A stretch of 64,000 bases of DNA from Streptomyces zaomyceticus (GCF_014656215.1 NZ_BNBZ01000006.1:1-64000); one strand, 5' to 3'; positions 19,735-28,510 are shown, numbered from the stretch's first letter. Numbers and translations are program-made. Notes: generated by a model not told the origin, from the sequence alone.

Positions 19735-20826
19735 TCACCTCGATCCGCTGCCGGCCGGACGGACGGGCGGCAGGCAGGAGCGCACCTCGGGGTGCTCCGC
19801 GTTCAGATGGTCGAACGGTGGGTGTCCGGCGTCGCGCAGGTGCCGGTCGAAGAAGGCGCGCAGATACGTGCGGGTGATCGCCGTGGTGCGCAACCCCGAG
19901 GTGGCCGCGCCGAGCGGCACACCGAGCTGGTCGGCCAGCAGACCGAGGTCGGTGTAGGACGGGTGCTTGGCGCCCGCCACCACCAGCCAGCGTTTCCAGC
20001 CGGTCAGGAGGGGCCAGTCCCGGGCCCAGGTGTCGGCGGCGGGCCCATCGCCGGGGGAGTACTGGCCGTCCCGGCCGAGGAACAGGAACGGCCGGTCCAG
20101 GCCGGTGTCCGGGATCAGCGGGTCGGTACTGCCGTCCACGTTGCCGCCCGCGCGGATGCGCTCGTCCGCGAGCATCGCCGCGATGGTGGCCGCGCCGCCC
20201 GCGGAGTGTCCGGCCATGCCGATACGGTCCGGGGCCAGCCCGGCCGCACCGGCCCACGGTGGGTTGCCGCCGAGCAGCTGGTCCAGTACGAAAGAGGCGT
20301 CGCGGGCCCGCCCCGTCTTCACCTTGCGCCAGAACTCGGGGGTGCGTGGGAAGCCGCCGAGGGCGAAGGCGGCCACCCGGCCGTCCGGAAAGGCGGTGGC
20401 CGCGGTCTCGTAGGTGTGGTCGATCGCGACCGCGACGTAACCGTGGCTGGCCAGGTCCTCGGCGATCGAGGTGAGTGAGGCCCGGGGCCGGGTGAAGCCG
20501 GGCGAGAGAACGATCAGCGGCAGTTCCCTCAGCCCGGGGTCGAGTGGAGCGTCGGGGAAGGCGTGGGTGCGCACCGAACTCAGCGTCTCGGGCGGGACGG
20601 CCTGCCGGCCGGCCAGGAGTCCTTCCGACTCGGTCCGTGTCAGATAACGGGCGCGCGGACCGGACGGGCGTGCGGTCGGGTACCAGACCGAGATCATCAG
20701 CTCGCGCGTCGGGGCGTCCGCGACCCACGGGTCCGGGCGGGAGACATCCTCGAGGTGGATCGACGTGGTGCCGACCGGATGCGCGCCGGTCGGCGTCGGC
20801 AGGGTGGGGATGGCCATGCGCTGCAT
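19735..20826 (-). CDS. Alpha/beta hydrolase, PAF-acetylhydrolase/chlorophyllase-like
   Basis: About 363 aa. The nucleophile is in G-M-A-G-H-S-A-G-G-A, the acid probably in N-V-D-G-S-T-D, and the histidine in A-K-H-P-S-Y-T-D, fitting the platelet-activating-factor acetylhydrolase family. No signal peptide is evident. Two in-frame ATGs (20826 and 20817) are possible starts; longer readings pass through the tandem repeats upstream and are not credible. The substrate is not predictable from context. Confidence 0.85.
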   Translation of the reverse strand: MQRMAIPTLPTPTGAHPVGTTSIHLEDVSRPDPWVADAPTRELMISVWYPTARPSGPRARYLTRTESEGLLAGRQAVPPETLSSVRTHAFPDAPLDPGLRELPLIVLSPGFTRPRASLTSIAEDLASHGYVAVAIDHTYETAATAFPDGRVAAFALGGFPRTPEFWRKVKTGRARDASFVLDQLLGGNPPWAGAAGLAPDRIGMAGHSAGGAATIAAMLADERIRAGGNVDGSTDPLIPDTGLDRPFLFLGRDGQYSPGDGPAADTWARDWPLLTGWKRWLVVAGAKHPSYTDLGLLADQLGVPLGAATSGLRTTAITRTYLRAFFDRHLRDAGHPPFDHLNAEHPEVRSCLPPVRPAGSGSR

Positions 20827-20920
20827 CGTCGTCGGCCGCGCCCGGCCGCGCCATCGGGGAGATCCCCGATTTGTTGTTCCGGGGTGCGCCGATGTGTGAC
20901 TCCGGGGTGCGTGGAGACCC

Positions 20921-20990
20921 GGCGGGCAGGTCGCCGACCAGGCGGGAAGGTCGCCGACCGGGTGGGCAGGTCGCCCATCGGGTGGGAGGA
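20921..20990. repeat. 20-bp tandem repeats, three and a half copies
   Basis: Units at 20921-20940, 20941-20960 and 20961-20980, plus a partial at 20981-20990, share the core GGCGGGCAGGTCGCC with a few changes. They sit in the 408-nt divergent gap (20827-21234) between the hydrolase and the MFS gene. No gene was found in that gap; the right half presumably carries the MFS promoter. Confidence 0.85.
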
Positions 20991-21234
20991 GACCGAGGCG
21001 GCTGATCCGGTCGTTCCCCTCGCGTCTGGGGGTGTTCGTTTCTGGGCGCCGTTCCTCTACGCTCAGGAGGTCATCGACTACTTCATGACATCTGCCCGGT
21101 GACGGAGTCGGCGTGGGGTGCGCGTCCCCGCTCCACGCCACCACTGGACGGCTTCAGGCGCGGCCGCGGGTCGGCACATCAGGACGCCGACGACCCCGTC
21201 GGTGCGCCCCGCCGGGCGGCGAAAGGGATGCGCC

Positions 21235-22443
21235 GTGCCTTCGGCTTCGGCGAACTACCGTGATCTGCTGCGCACTTCGGGTGCTGCGGCCTTCTTCCTT
21301 CCCGCCGCTGTCGGGCGTCTGGGCATCGCCATGACGGGTATCGGCATCGTCTGGCTGGTGCACGCGCGTACCGGGTCGTATGCCGCTGCGGGTCTCGTCA
21401 CCGGCGGGTTCGCTGTCGCGGACGCCGTCGCCGGGCCCCAGATCGGGCGCCTTGTCGACCGGTTCGGACAGGCGCGGGTGCTCCCCTGCGCACTGGGCGC
21501 ACATGCCGGGGCCGTGGCGCTGCTCCTTAGCGGAGGCGCTTCCGACCTCGTCTCCGGAGTACTCGTCGGGGCGACACTGCCCCAGCTCGGAGCCCTGTCC
21601 GCCGCTCGCTGGTCCGCCCTGCTGTCCGGCGAACGGGCTGCCGCACTGCCCACCGCCTTCGCCTTGGAGGCCCTCGTCAACGGCCTGTCCTACATGGCCG
21701 GCCCGGCCCTGGTGAGCGTCCTCGGTGCGGCGGGCCGCCCGGGCGCCGGGGTGCTCCTCGCCGCCGCGCTCGTCGTCGGCGGCGGGCTCGCCCTCGCCGT
21801 GCAGCGCCGCACCACGCCGTCCCTCACCGGCCACGCCGAACGCCGGCACGCCGGTGGCGCCCTGCTCCGCGCCGCGTTCCTGCGGCAGGTCGCGTTCGGC
21901 CTCACGCTCGGGGTGTTCTTCGGTGCCATGCAGGTGTCCGTCACCGCGTACGCCGTCGGACGCGGCACACCGGACGCGGCGGCCCTGCTGCACCTCGCCT
22001 CCAACTGCACCCATCTGGTGGGGGGCTGGGCCTATGGCGCACGGCGCCACGGCGGTTCACCCCGGCGCCACCAGGCCGCGGCCGCCGCCTGCCTCACCGT
22101 CGCGTGCCTCCCGCTGACCGTCCTCGACGCGCCCCTCGCGGTCGGCGTCACCCTCGCTCTGACCGGACTCGCCGTCCCGGTCCTCCTGATCCTCACCACC
22201 GTCCTCACCGAGTCGTCGGTCCCGCGCGCGGTCCTCACCCAGGCGTTCACCTGGGGCAACTCCGCAAGCGCGGCAGGAATCGCCGGGGCCGCGGCGGTCG
22301 CGGGGCGGGTGGTGGACGAGGGCGGCGCGCACGGCGGATTCGGTGTGGCGGCGGGGGCCGCGGCGGCGATGACGGTCCTGGCGCTCAGCGGGCCACGGGA
22401 CTCGTCACCGGGTGTCCGGTCTCCGAGACGGCCGACTTCGTGA
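21235..22443 (+). CDS. MFS transporter
   Basis: 402 aa with about 12 hydrophobic segments; after helix 2 comes G-P-Q-I-G-R-L-V-D-R-F-G, the cytoplasmic loop motif of the major facilitator superfamily. It resembles drug or metabolite exporters of this size; the substrate is unknown. The GTG at 21235 with GAAAGGGA at 21221-21228 was chosen over an upstream reading through the tandem-repeat region. It converges on the SMI1 gene. Confidence 0.88.
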   Translation: MPSASANYRDLLRTSGAAAFFLPAAVGRLGIAMTGIGIVWLVHARTGSYAAAGLVTGGFAVADAVAGPQIGRLVDRFGQARVLPCALGAHAGAVALLLSGGASDLVSGVLVGATLPQLGALSAARWSALLSGERAAALPTAFALEALVNGLSYMAGPALVSVLGAAGRPGAGVLLAAALVVGGGLALAVQRRTTPSLTGHAERRHAGGALLRAAFLRQVAFGLTLGVFFGAMQVSVTAYAVGRGTPDAAALLHLASNCTHLVGGWAYGARRHGGSPRRHQAAAAACLTVACLPLTVLDAPLAVGVTLALTGLAVPVLLILTTVLTESSVPRAVLTQAFTWGNSASAAGIAGAAAVAGRVVDEGGAHGGFGVAAGAAAAMTVLALSGPRDSSPGVRSPRRPTS

Positions 22444-22478
22444 CGGAGAGCCGGCGGCGCCGACTCCGTGGAGACCGG

Positions 22479-22880
22479 TCAGGAAGGCGATGCATCGGTG
22501 TCCTCCCACTTCCATCCGGTCTCGGGGAACTGTTCGAGCAGGGCGGAGAGCGACATCGCCTGGTGGACGGCGGACGACCAGTCCTGAGCGGAGACGTCGA
22601 GGAGCACCAGGGGCGGGGGTGTCCGCCGGAAGTCGTAGGTGAGCATTTCGCGGCTTCCGTCGCCGCCGATGACAAGGCTCCCGGGGAAGTACTTCTGGAA
22701 CTCGCCGGCCTCGTTGACCTCGATGAGCTCGGCGATGGAGTTGATCATCAGGAAGTCGTCCGCGGGAGGAACGAACCTGCTCATGCTCCCTTCCGTGGCC
22801 AGGAAATGCCGATAGTCCGCGGGGAATCGGACTCCGAAATGGCTCTCGGCCTGCGCGATCTTGTCGGCGTTCGCACTCAT
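22479..22880 (-). CDS. SMI1/KNR4 (SUKH-1) family protein
   Basis: 133 aa spanning one SUKH domain: a helix with F-P-A-D-Y-R-H-F-L at 19-27, then G-S-L-V-I-G-G-D-G-S-R-E-M-L and a C-terminal W-S-S-A-V-H-Q helix. Many such proteins are immunity proteins of polymorphic toxins. Here no toxin gene is adjacent, so it may be an orphan immunity gene or a housekeeping member. A TAGAAC box followed by six bases precedes the ATG on the minus strand, hinting at a leaderless mRNA. Confidence 0.88.
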   Translation of the reverse strand: MSANADKIAQAESHFGVRFPADYRHFLATEGSMSRFVPPADDFLMINSIAELIEVNEAGEFQKYFPGSLVIGGDGSREMLTYDFRRTPPPLVLLDVSAQDWSSAVHQAMSLSALLEQFPETGWKWEDTDASPS

Positions 22881-23140
22881 GGGCCTGTTCTACCAAGGCC
22901 GCGCGGGCCGGCCCGCACGGGAGTCCCGGCAGGGAGGAATCGATCAGCGCCGGGGCCCTCGGGCCACCGTTCCATGGCCGCCCCCGTTCAGTCCGAAGGG
23001 AGCCTGGCGCGGTAGGGGCTCGGGCTTGGTCGGTCTCGACGAACCGAGTCCATGTCTCTCGCTCGATCCGGTCCACGCAGGTCAGCCGTACCCGGACGGA
23101 CACCCCGCCGAGTCGGGCATCGGCGAAGCAGTCGGAATGC
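22881..23140. other. Intergenic region between SMI1 and PadR genes
   Basis: About 260 nt without a supportable gene, between divergent genes. Apart from the SMI1 upstream box at its left end, nothing distinctive was seen. The PadR promoter follows immediately. Confidence 0.5.
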
Positions 23141-23169
23141 TTGCTCGCCGAATAGTTCCGATATATCGT
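23141..23169 (+). promoter_or_regulatory. PadR gene promoter overlapping a palindrome
   Basis: TTGCTC (23141-23146) and TATCGT (23164-23169) are 17 bp apart. The -10 region overlaps the perfect palindrome CGATATATCG (23159-23168), a natural site for autorepression by the dimeric PadR product. Confidence 0.6.
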
Positions 23170-23220
23170 TGACGCATCGCGACAGTTCAGCGAGTGAATC
23201 CCGATGGAAGGAGCGTTGCG

Positions 23221-23832
23221 ATGCGTTCACATGGACACGAGTACGGAAACGGACACGGAGCCGGTCGTGGAGGCTGCGGCCCCGGCCCTCGGGGTGACTT
23301 CGAGGGGCGGCGCGCGGCGTTCGGGCCTTTCGGGCCGGGCTTCGGTGGCGGGCCCTTCGGGGGCGGCCGCGGTCGCGGTGGCGGCCGGGGGAGGGCGCGG
23401 CGCGGTGACGTGCGTGCCTCGATCCTGGCGCTCCTCAAGGACCGCCCGATGCACGGCTACGAGATGATCCGGGAGATCGGCGAGCGCAGTGACGGGGCCT
23501 GGAAGCCCAGTCCCGGTTCGGTCTACCCGACCCTCCAGCTGCTGGAGGACGAGGGGCTGATCACCAGCGCGAGCGAGGGTGGCAAGAAGCTGTTTACGCT
23601 CACCGACACCGGGCGCGCCGAGGCCGAGGACGGCCCCGAGGCTCCCTGGGAGGAGGCCGGGCGCGGCGTCGACTGGGAAGCCGTGAACGAGATCCGTCAG
23701 GCCGGCTTCGGTCTGATGGAGGCGTTCGGGCAGGTCTGGAAGACCGGCAGCGCCGAGCAGCGGCAGAAGGCGGTCGGTGTGATCAACGAGGCCCGCAAGA
23801 AGCTGTACCTGATCCTGGCCGACGAGGCCTGA
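23221..23832 (+). CDS. PadR-family transcriptional regulator with Gly/Arg-rich tail
   Basis: 203 aa. Residues about 1-62 are a Gly/Arg/His-rich low-complexity tail with RGG-like runs. A PadR winged helix follows (I-L-A-L-L-K-D-R-P-M-H-G-Y-E-M-I, then P-S-P-G-S-V-Y-P-T-L-Q-L-L-E-D-E-G-L-I) with a short C-terminal helical dimerisation part. ATG 23221 follows GGAAGGAG (23206-23213). The promoter palindrome suggests autoregulation. No adjacent transporter is co-transcribed, since the next gene runs the other way. Confidence 0.9.
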   Translation: MRSHGHEYGNGHGAGRGGCGPGPRGDFEGRRAAFGPFGPGFGGGPFGGGRGRGGGRGRARRGDVRASILALLKDRPMHGYEMIREIGERSDGAWKPSPGSVYPTLQLLEDEGLITSASEGGKKLFTLTDTGRAEAEDGPEAPWEEAGRGVDWEAVNEIRQAGFGLMEAFGQVWKTGSAEQRQKAVGVINEARKKLYLILADEA

Positions 23833-23851
23833 CCGGCGTCCGGGATCGGGA

Positions 23852-23885
23852 GAAGGGCCCCGTGGTGCGAGCCGCGGGGCCCTTC
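23852..23885. terminator. Bidirectional terminator
   Basis: GAAGGGCCCCG (23852-23862) pairs with CGGGGCCCTTC (23875-23885) around a 12-nt loop, between the converging PadR and SRPBCC genes. Confidence 0.8.
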
Positions 23886-23911
23886 GTCGTGTGTGCGCGA
23901 GGGGGTGTGCC

Positions 23912-24340
23912 TCAGGCGACCAGGCCCGAGAGTTTGCGCAGTGACTCGGTCAGCGCCGCCGTGGCCGAGTCCTTGAGCTTGCCCGCCATCAGGGAGACCG
24001 CCGCGCCGGTGAACGTGCCGTCGATCCTCACGGTCGTCGCGTCCCCGTCCGCCGCCAGCGAGTACCGCGTCGTGACGATGACGCCCATCGGGCCCTTGCC
24101 CTTGATGGCGAGGGCCTGCTCGGACGCCAGCTCCTCGACCGTCCAGAGCACTTCGGCGGGGAAGCCCATCAGCTTCATGTTCTCGGTGAAGGTGGCGCCG
24201 GTCTCCAGGGAGTCCGGGCCGCCGTTCGGGAAGTTGGTGTGGGTGGCGTTCCACTCGCCGTACGAGGGGAAGTCCATGAGCTGGGCCCAGACCTTTCCGG
24301 CCGGTGCCTCGATCCGTGCCTCCGCGCTGACTTCGGCCAT
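23912..24340 (-). CDS. SRPBCC/CoxG-like lipid-binding fold protein
   Basis: 142 aa covering one START-like domain: A-P-A-G-K-V-W-A-Q-L-M-D-F-P-S-Y-G-E-W-N near the N-terminus and a long C-terminal helix (A-A-L-T-E-S-L-R-K-L). Such domains bind hydrophobic ligands or act as polyketide cyclases. There is no biosynthetic context here, so only the fold is claimed. AAGGGGT upstream of ATG 24340 supports the start. Confidence 0.85.
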   Translation of the reverse strand: MAEVSAEARIEAPAGKVWAQLMDFPSYGEWNATHTNFPNGGPDSLETGATFTENMKLMGFPAEVLWTVEELASEQALAIKGKGPMGVIVTTRYSLAADGDATTVRIDGTFTGAAVSLMAGKLKDSATAALTESLRKLSGLVA

Positions 24341-24409
24341 GAGACCACCCCTTCACGCGTGCCAACTGGGTTCCGGTGTCGCGGAACGTAGCCGGGTGGA
24401 CGCGAACAT

Positions 24410-24625
24410 TCAATACTGATGAACCGTCAGTTCTGCTGCGGCCGGTCCCGCCGCGTCCCCGATCCACCAGATCTCGGCCACGTCGAAGCTGTCGGAGGCC
24501 CGTGGCGCCCCGTCCTCCTCGTGGCAGTGGAAGGCCGCCCAGAACAGATCGGCCGGCAGCGCCTCCCGGGGCGCGTACACCCGGTAGACGTACTGCCGCC
24601 CGTCGAGCGCGAGCAGAGCCACCAT
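24410..24625 (-). CDS. Small hypothetical protein
   Basis: About 71 aa from ATG 24625, beginning M-V-A-L-L-A-L-D-G-R-Q-Y-V-Y-R-V-Y-A-P and containing W-A-A-F-H-C-H-E-E-D. I do not recognise a named family, although the sequence looks folded and shows normal codon bias. No clear ribosome binding site was seen, and the in-frame region upstream is Arg-rich and unlikely to be translated. It may be an accessory protein of unknown role. Confidence 0.55.
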   Translation of the reverse strand: MVALLALDGRQYVYRVYAPREALPADLFWAAFHCHEEDGAPRASDSFDVAEIWWIGDAAGPAAAELTVHQY

Positions 24626-24830
24626 CCAGAACACGACCGGAGGACGTGCGGGCGAGGGCCTGTGGTTGCGTCGGGGGCGCAAAGCAAGGCGGCGCGCGCC
24701 CCGTGGGGGCAACGCGCGCGATCTCATCCGTAAGGAGGAAGAACCGTGCGCGCGTGCCCAACTCCGGTGGGATGCGGACATGCTTCTCCTCGGCGATGCC
24801 CCGGCCGCCCCGGCCTGATGAGGTGGGAGG

Positions 24831-25487
24831 GTGCACAGTCCCGTCCCATTTCCTCAGCAGCCACTCCGGGGGCCCGTCGTCCCGCGCGCGGAGCTCGCGT
24901 CCTTTCTGACGCCGTCCCTCATCACGGTCGTGACGGGCGCGCGCCGAAGAGCCCTGCGGGACGGGGACCGCCAGATCGACACCGCACACCTTCTGCACTC
25001 GCTCATCGAGTCCGACCCCGAGGTCGGTGCGGCCTTCGAGGGCGGCCATCAGCTCGCCCGCGTCCTCGGCTACCTCGTCCAGCGGTCCATCGGCTACGGC
25101 CTGCGCTGGCAGCGCTCGGTCGAGGACTCCGGTGCCCGGCGCCTGCTGCCCGCCGCACGCGGGGCCGCGTCCCGGGACACCCGGGGCTCCGACTGGTCGC
25201 CGGCCGCGTCCGCCGCCCTGGAGGAGGCCTTCCGGCGGGCCGCGGAACGCGGTGAGCCCCAGGCGCGCGGCGTCGACCTCCTCGCCGTCGTCGCCGCCGA
25301 CCCCGAGAGCAGGGCCGTCGAGGTGCTGCGCCGCGCCGGGGTCGACCCGGTCGCCCTGGCCGCCCGTGCCGCCGACCGTGCGTCCACCGGCGCGGGCGCC
25401 GGATACGGCGACGCCGGCGCGGAAGTCGCCGCCCTGGAGGAAGGGCTCGTTCCGCCGCGGGACGGCAGGCCGTCTCAACAGGTGTAA
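24831..25487 (+). CDS. Clp N-terminal (R) domain protein without ATPase
   Basis: 218 aa. Two Clp-repeat-like helical units are visible: residues about 28-80 (A-R-R-R-A-L-R-D-G-D-R-Q-I-D-T-A-H-L-L-H-S-L-I) and about 125-180 (S-P-A-A-S-A-A-L-E-E-A-F-R-R-A, H-L-L replaced by D-L-L-A-V-V). No AAA+ module follows, so it is a stand-alone ClpN-like domain, possibly a substrate adaptor. The GTG at 24831 may begin a leaderless transcript, with TGAGGT ending six bases before it. Confidence 0.75.
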   Translation: MHSPVPFPQQPLRGPVVPRAELASFLTPSLITVVTGARRRALRDGDRQIDTAHLLHSLIESDPEVGAAFEGGHQLARVLGYLVQRSIGYGLRWQRSVEDSGARRLLPAARGAASRDTRGSDWSPAASAALEEAFRRAAERGEPQARGVDLLAVVAADPESRAVEVLRRAGVDPVALAARAADRASTGAGAGYGDAGAEVAALEEGLVPPRDGRPSQQV

Positions 25488-25528
25488 CGGGGGTTACGCC
25501 CCTGACCGGGTCCTGTCATCATGGCCCG

Positions 25529-26527
25529 ATGCACGCGTCTCAGGGGAGAAGCGCCGGCCTGGGACTAGCCCTGGCCTCGGCCTTCGCATTCGGTGGTTCA
25601 GGAGTGGCGGCGAAGCCGCTCATCGAGGCGGGCCTCGACCCGCTCCATGTGGTGTGGCTCCGGGTCGCCGGCGCCGCACTCGTCATGCTCCCGGTGGCCT
25701 GGCGCCACCGTGACCTCCTGCGCCGCAAACCCGCCCTCCTCGTGGGCTTCGGCCTGCTCGCCGTCGCCGGTGTCCAGGCCTTCTACTTCGCCTCGATCTC
25801 CCGCATCCCCGTGGGTGTCGCGCTGCTCGTCGAGTACCTCGCCCCGGCCCTCGTCCTCGGCTGGGTCCGCTTCGTCCAGCGCCGGCCCGTCACCCGCGCC
25901 GCCGCCCTCGGAGTCGTCCTGGCCGTCGGCGGCCTCGCCTGTGTCGTCCAGGTCTGGTCGGGGCTCACCTTCGACCTCGTCGGGCTGCTCCTGGCGCTCG
26001 CCGCGGCCTGCTGCCAGGTCGGCTACTTCGTCCTCTCCGACCAGGGCTCCGACGAGGCCGAACGCGCCGACCCGCTCGGTGTCATCGCCTACGGACTCCT
26101 CGTCGGCACACTCGTCCTGACGGTCGTCGCCCGGCCCTGGGGCATGGACTGGGCGCTCCTCGGCGGCAGCGCCGAGATGGACGGCAGCGCCGTGCCCGCG
26201 TGGCTCCTGCTCGGCTGGATCGTCCTGATCGCCACCGTGCTCGCCTACGTCACCGGCGTCGTCTCGGTCCGCCGGCTCTCTCCGCAGGTGGCCGGTGTCG
26301 TGGCCTGCCTCGAGGCCGTCATCGCGACCGTCCTCGCCTGGGTGCTGCTCGGCGAACACCTCGACGCACCGCAGATCATCGGCGGCGTGGTGGTCCTGGT
26401 CGGTGCCTTCATCGCCCAGTCCTCGACGCCGAAGGCACCCGTGCCGGGACCGGTGGCCGGATCGGCGGCGGACGCCGCAGCGGCCGGCCCGGATGCCGAG
26501 TTGTCGTCCGGGAGGACGGGCCCCTAA
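25529..26527 (+). CDS. EamA/DMT-family transporter
   Basis: 332 aa with ten membrane segments in two EamA repeats (about 8-140 and 150-295) and an Ala/Pro-rich cytoplasmic tail. Such proteins usually export amino acids or metabolites; the substrate is unknown. The start at ATG 25529 is preceded 7 nt upstream by CATCAT, a weak -10. It is the first of two EamA genes in tandem, separated by 175 nt that contain a tiny leader ORF. Confidence 0.9.
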   Translation: MHASQGRSAGLGLALASAFAFGGSGVAAKPLIEAGLDPLHVVWLRVAGAALVMLPVAWRHRDLLRRKPALLVGFGLLAVAGVQAFYFASISRIPVGVALLVEYLAPALVLGWVRFVQRRPVTRAAALGVVLAVGGLACVVQVWSGLTFDLVGLLLALAAACCQVGYFVLSDQGSDEAERADPLGVIAYGLLVGTLVLTVVARPWGMDWALLGGSAEMDGSAVPAWLLLGWIVLIATVLAYVTGVVSVRRLSPQVAGVVACLEAVIATVLAWVLLGEHLDAPQIIGGVVVLVGAFIAQSSTPKAPVPGPVAGSAADAAAAGPDAELSSGRTGP

Positions 26528-26537
26528 GGTGCCGATC

Positions 26538-26573
26538 ATGCATGCGACCGTGCTTCCGCCTCCCGCCGCCTGA
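26538..26573 (+). CDS. Possible 11-codon leader peptide before the second EamA gene
   Basis: ATG 26538 to TGA 26573 encodes M-H-A-T-V-L-P-P-P-A-A. It lies 130 nt before the second EamA start. The three consecutive prolines would slow ribosomes. No ribosome binding site is obvious, though it could be read from the 5' end of a leaderless transcript. It is presented as a candidate only. Confidence 0.3.
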   Translation: MHATVLPPPAA

Positions 26574-26702
26574 GGCGCGCGGAGACCTCCTCGACGAAGA
26601 CCGGGCTCGGCCGGGCGACATCTCGCCCCCGAGCGGTTCGTCGCTGCCCGCGCGCGGAGCCGAGCGACCACCCTTCCCTCCTGTCTTCCACGGAGAAGTC
26701 AC

Positions 26703-27668
26703 GTGTCGAACACTTCGGAATCCGCCCTGTCCGTCGGGCGGAGCCTGCTCTATCTGATCGTCGCCGGGATCGCCTGGGGCACCGCCGGTGCCGCCGCCTC
26801 GCTGATCTTCCGCGTCAGCGACATGGGTCCGCTGGCCCTCTCCTTCTGGCGTTGCGTCGGCGGCCTCGTCCTGCTGCTCGGCGCGCTCGCCCTGCGGCCC
26901 CGGCGCCCCGGCGGCCGTACGGCGGGGGAGACCCGAGGTCGCCGGACGGCCCGCATCCTCGGTACGGGCATCGGTCTCACGATCTTCCAGAGCGCCTACT
27001 TCGCCGCCGTCCAGGCCACCGGCCTGGCGGTCGGCACGGTCGTCACCCTGGGCGCCGGACCCGTCCTCATCGCGGTCGGCGCCCGGCTGGCCATGGGCGA
27101 GCGCCTCGGCCGCGGCGGCGTCGCCGCCGTCACCGGGGCACTCGCCGGGCTCCTCGTCCTCGTCCTGGGCGGCGGGGCCGCGGAGGTGCGGCCCTGGGGC
27201 GTCGTCCTCGCGGTCGTGTCGGCGGCCGGGTATGCGGCGATCACCCTGCTCACCCGGTGGCTCGGCCGTGACGGCGGGGGGTCGGACGCCCTGTCCACCA
27301 CCACCTGGGCGTTCGCCATCGGGACCGTCGGGCTGTTCCCCGCCGCGCTCGCCGAGGGGCTCGTGCCGCACACGGACGCGCCGGTGAGCGTGCTGCTCCT
27401 CCTCGTGTACGTGGCGGCCGTGCCGACCGCGCTCGCCTACGCGCTGTACTTCGCCGGGGCGGCGGTCGTCCGGGCCGCCACGGTCTCCGTGATCATGCTC
27501 CTCGAGCCGGTGAGCGCGGCGGTGATCGCCGTCTCGCTGCTCGGCGAGCGGCTCACCGCCGCGATCGTGCTCGGCACGCTGCTGCTGCTCACCGCGGTCA
27601 CCGGCCTGGCCTTCGCGGAGGCGCGGACGGCGGCGGCGGAACGCAGGCGGGAGCCGGTGGCGGTGTAG
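26703..27668 (+). CDS. EamA/DMT-family transporter
   Basis: 321 aa with ten predicted membrane segments in two repeats (about 12-150 and 158-308). The second repeat ends with the usual [18 protein letters not shown]. It is clearly diverged from the EamA gene just upstream. The GTG start follows GGAGAAG at about 26690-26696. The long leader with a possible polyproline peptide may regulate it. Substrate unknown. Confidence 0.9.
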   Translation: MSNTSESALSVGRSLLYLIVAGIAWGTAGAAASLIFRVSDMGPLALSFWRCVGGLVLLLGALALRPRRPGGRTAGETRGRRTARILGTGIGLTIFQSAYFAAVQATGLAVGTVVTLGAGPVLIAVGARLAMGERLGRGGVAAVTGALAGLLVLVLGGGAAEVRPWGVVLAVVSAAGYAAITLLTRWLGRDGGGSDALSTTTWAFAIGTVGLFPAALAEGLVPHTDAPVSVLLLLVYVAAVPTALAYALYFAGAAVVRAATVSVIMLLEPVSAAVIAVSLLGERLTAAIVLGTLLLLTAVTGLAFAEARTAAAERRREPVAV

Positions 27669-27824
27669 CCGCGCGCCGGGACGGGGGTGGTGCGGCCGGA
27701 GGCGGATGGCGGCGGTGAGGCAGGGGCCGGGCGGAGGCGGCACGGCCCCGGCCGGACCCGCGCCGCCTCCTTCGGTACGGGGTGGGGTGCGGTTTCCGCT
27801 CCGGACGCACCCCGCGTACCGGTG

Positions 27825-28469
27825 TCAGCCGGTGGTGCGGCGGCGCAGTTGGTGGTCCCTCGCGGCCAGGTCGCCGGGGCCCCGGCGCTCCGCCAGGCGG
27901 TCCATGACGCGGTCCTGGACCTCCCGCGGTTTGTTGCCCGCGTACTTGAACTTCGCCCGCACCTCGGTCACCTCCAGGCGCAGCACCCTGATCCCGGACA
28001 GGAGGCGGCCGAAGGGGGCCTCGCCCGGGACGGCCGGGGCGGTCCCGCCCTCCGGCTGGAAGTGGGCGACCTGGCGGTTGAGCAGCTCCGCCTTCTCCGC
28101 CGGGTCGTCGACCACGTGCGCGGTGCAGCGGAGCTGGACCGCGGCGTAGTACGAGGTGGGGGTGCCGTGCGCGGTCGGGGTGCCCTCCGGGGCCGTCCAC
28201 GGGCCGGGCACGAAGACGTAGTCGTCGACCACGCTGAGCAGCACCGCCGGGTTCGCCTCCAGGGCCCGCCACAACGGATTGGGGCGGGCCAGGTGGGCCA
28301 GGACCCGGCCGTACGGGCCGGGCTCCGCCTCGTACCGGAAGTGCGTCGGCTGTACCCACGGCGGTTCTCCGGGCAGGCCGTTCACGGCGAGCTGTCCGAA
28401 GTCGTGCCGGGAGAGCCAGTCGCGCCACTCTCCCTCGTCGTGGGCGGCGTCCCAGGGGTGGACCAGCAT
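27825..28469 (-). CDS. PaiB-type FMN-binding negative transcriptional regulator
   Basis: 214 aa split-barrel flavoprotein of the PaiB family: the start M-L-V-H-P-W-D-A, then P-T-H-F-R-Y and L-L-S-V-V-D-D-Y-V-F-V, and a late K-F-K-Y-A-G-N-K motif. Bacillus PaiB represses protease and sporulation genes; binding of FMN or heme is known in the family. GGAGG stands a few bases before the ATG. It is the first of three split-barrel proteins within 6 kb. Confidence 0.85.
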   Translation of the reverse strand: MLVHPWDAAHDEGEWRDWLSRHDFGQLAVNGLPGEPPWVQPTHFRYEAEPGPYGRVLAHLARPNPLWRALEANPAVLLSVVDDYVFVPGPWTAPEGTPTAHGTPTSYYAAVQLRCTAHVVDDPAEKAELLNRQVAHFQPEGGTAPAVPGEAPFGRLLSGIRVLRLEVTEVRAKFKYAGNKPREVQDRVMDRLAERRGPGDLAARDHQLRRRTTG

Positions 28470-28510
28470 CGTGCCTCCGTCCTGCGTCGGTCTTCGAGTG
28501 CCGGTACGTC

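Noticed and set aside
22479..23832. SMI1 and PadR genes as a toxin-antitoxin pair
   Set aside because: They are divergent, 340 nt apart, and neither is a toxin family.
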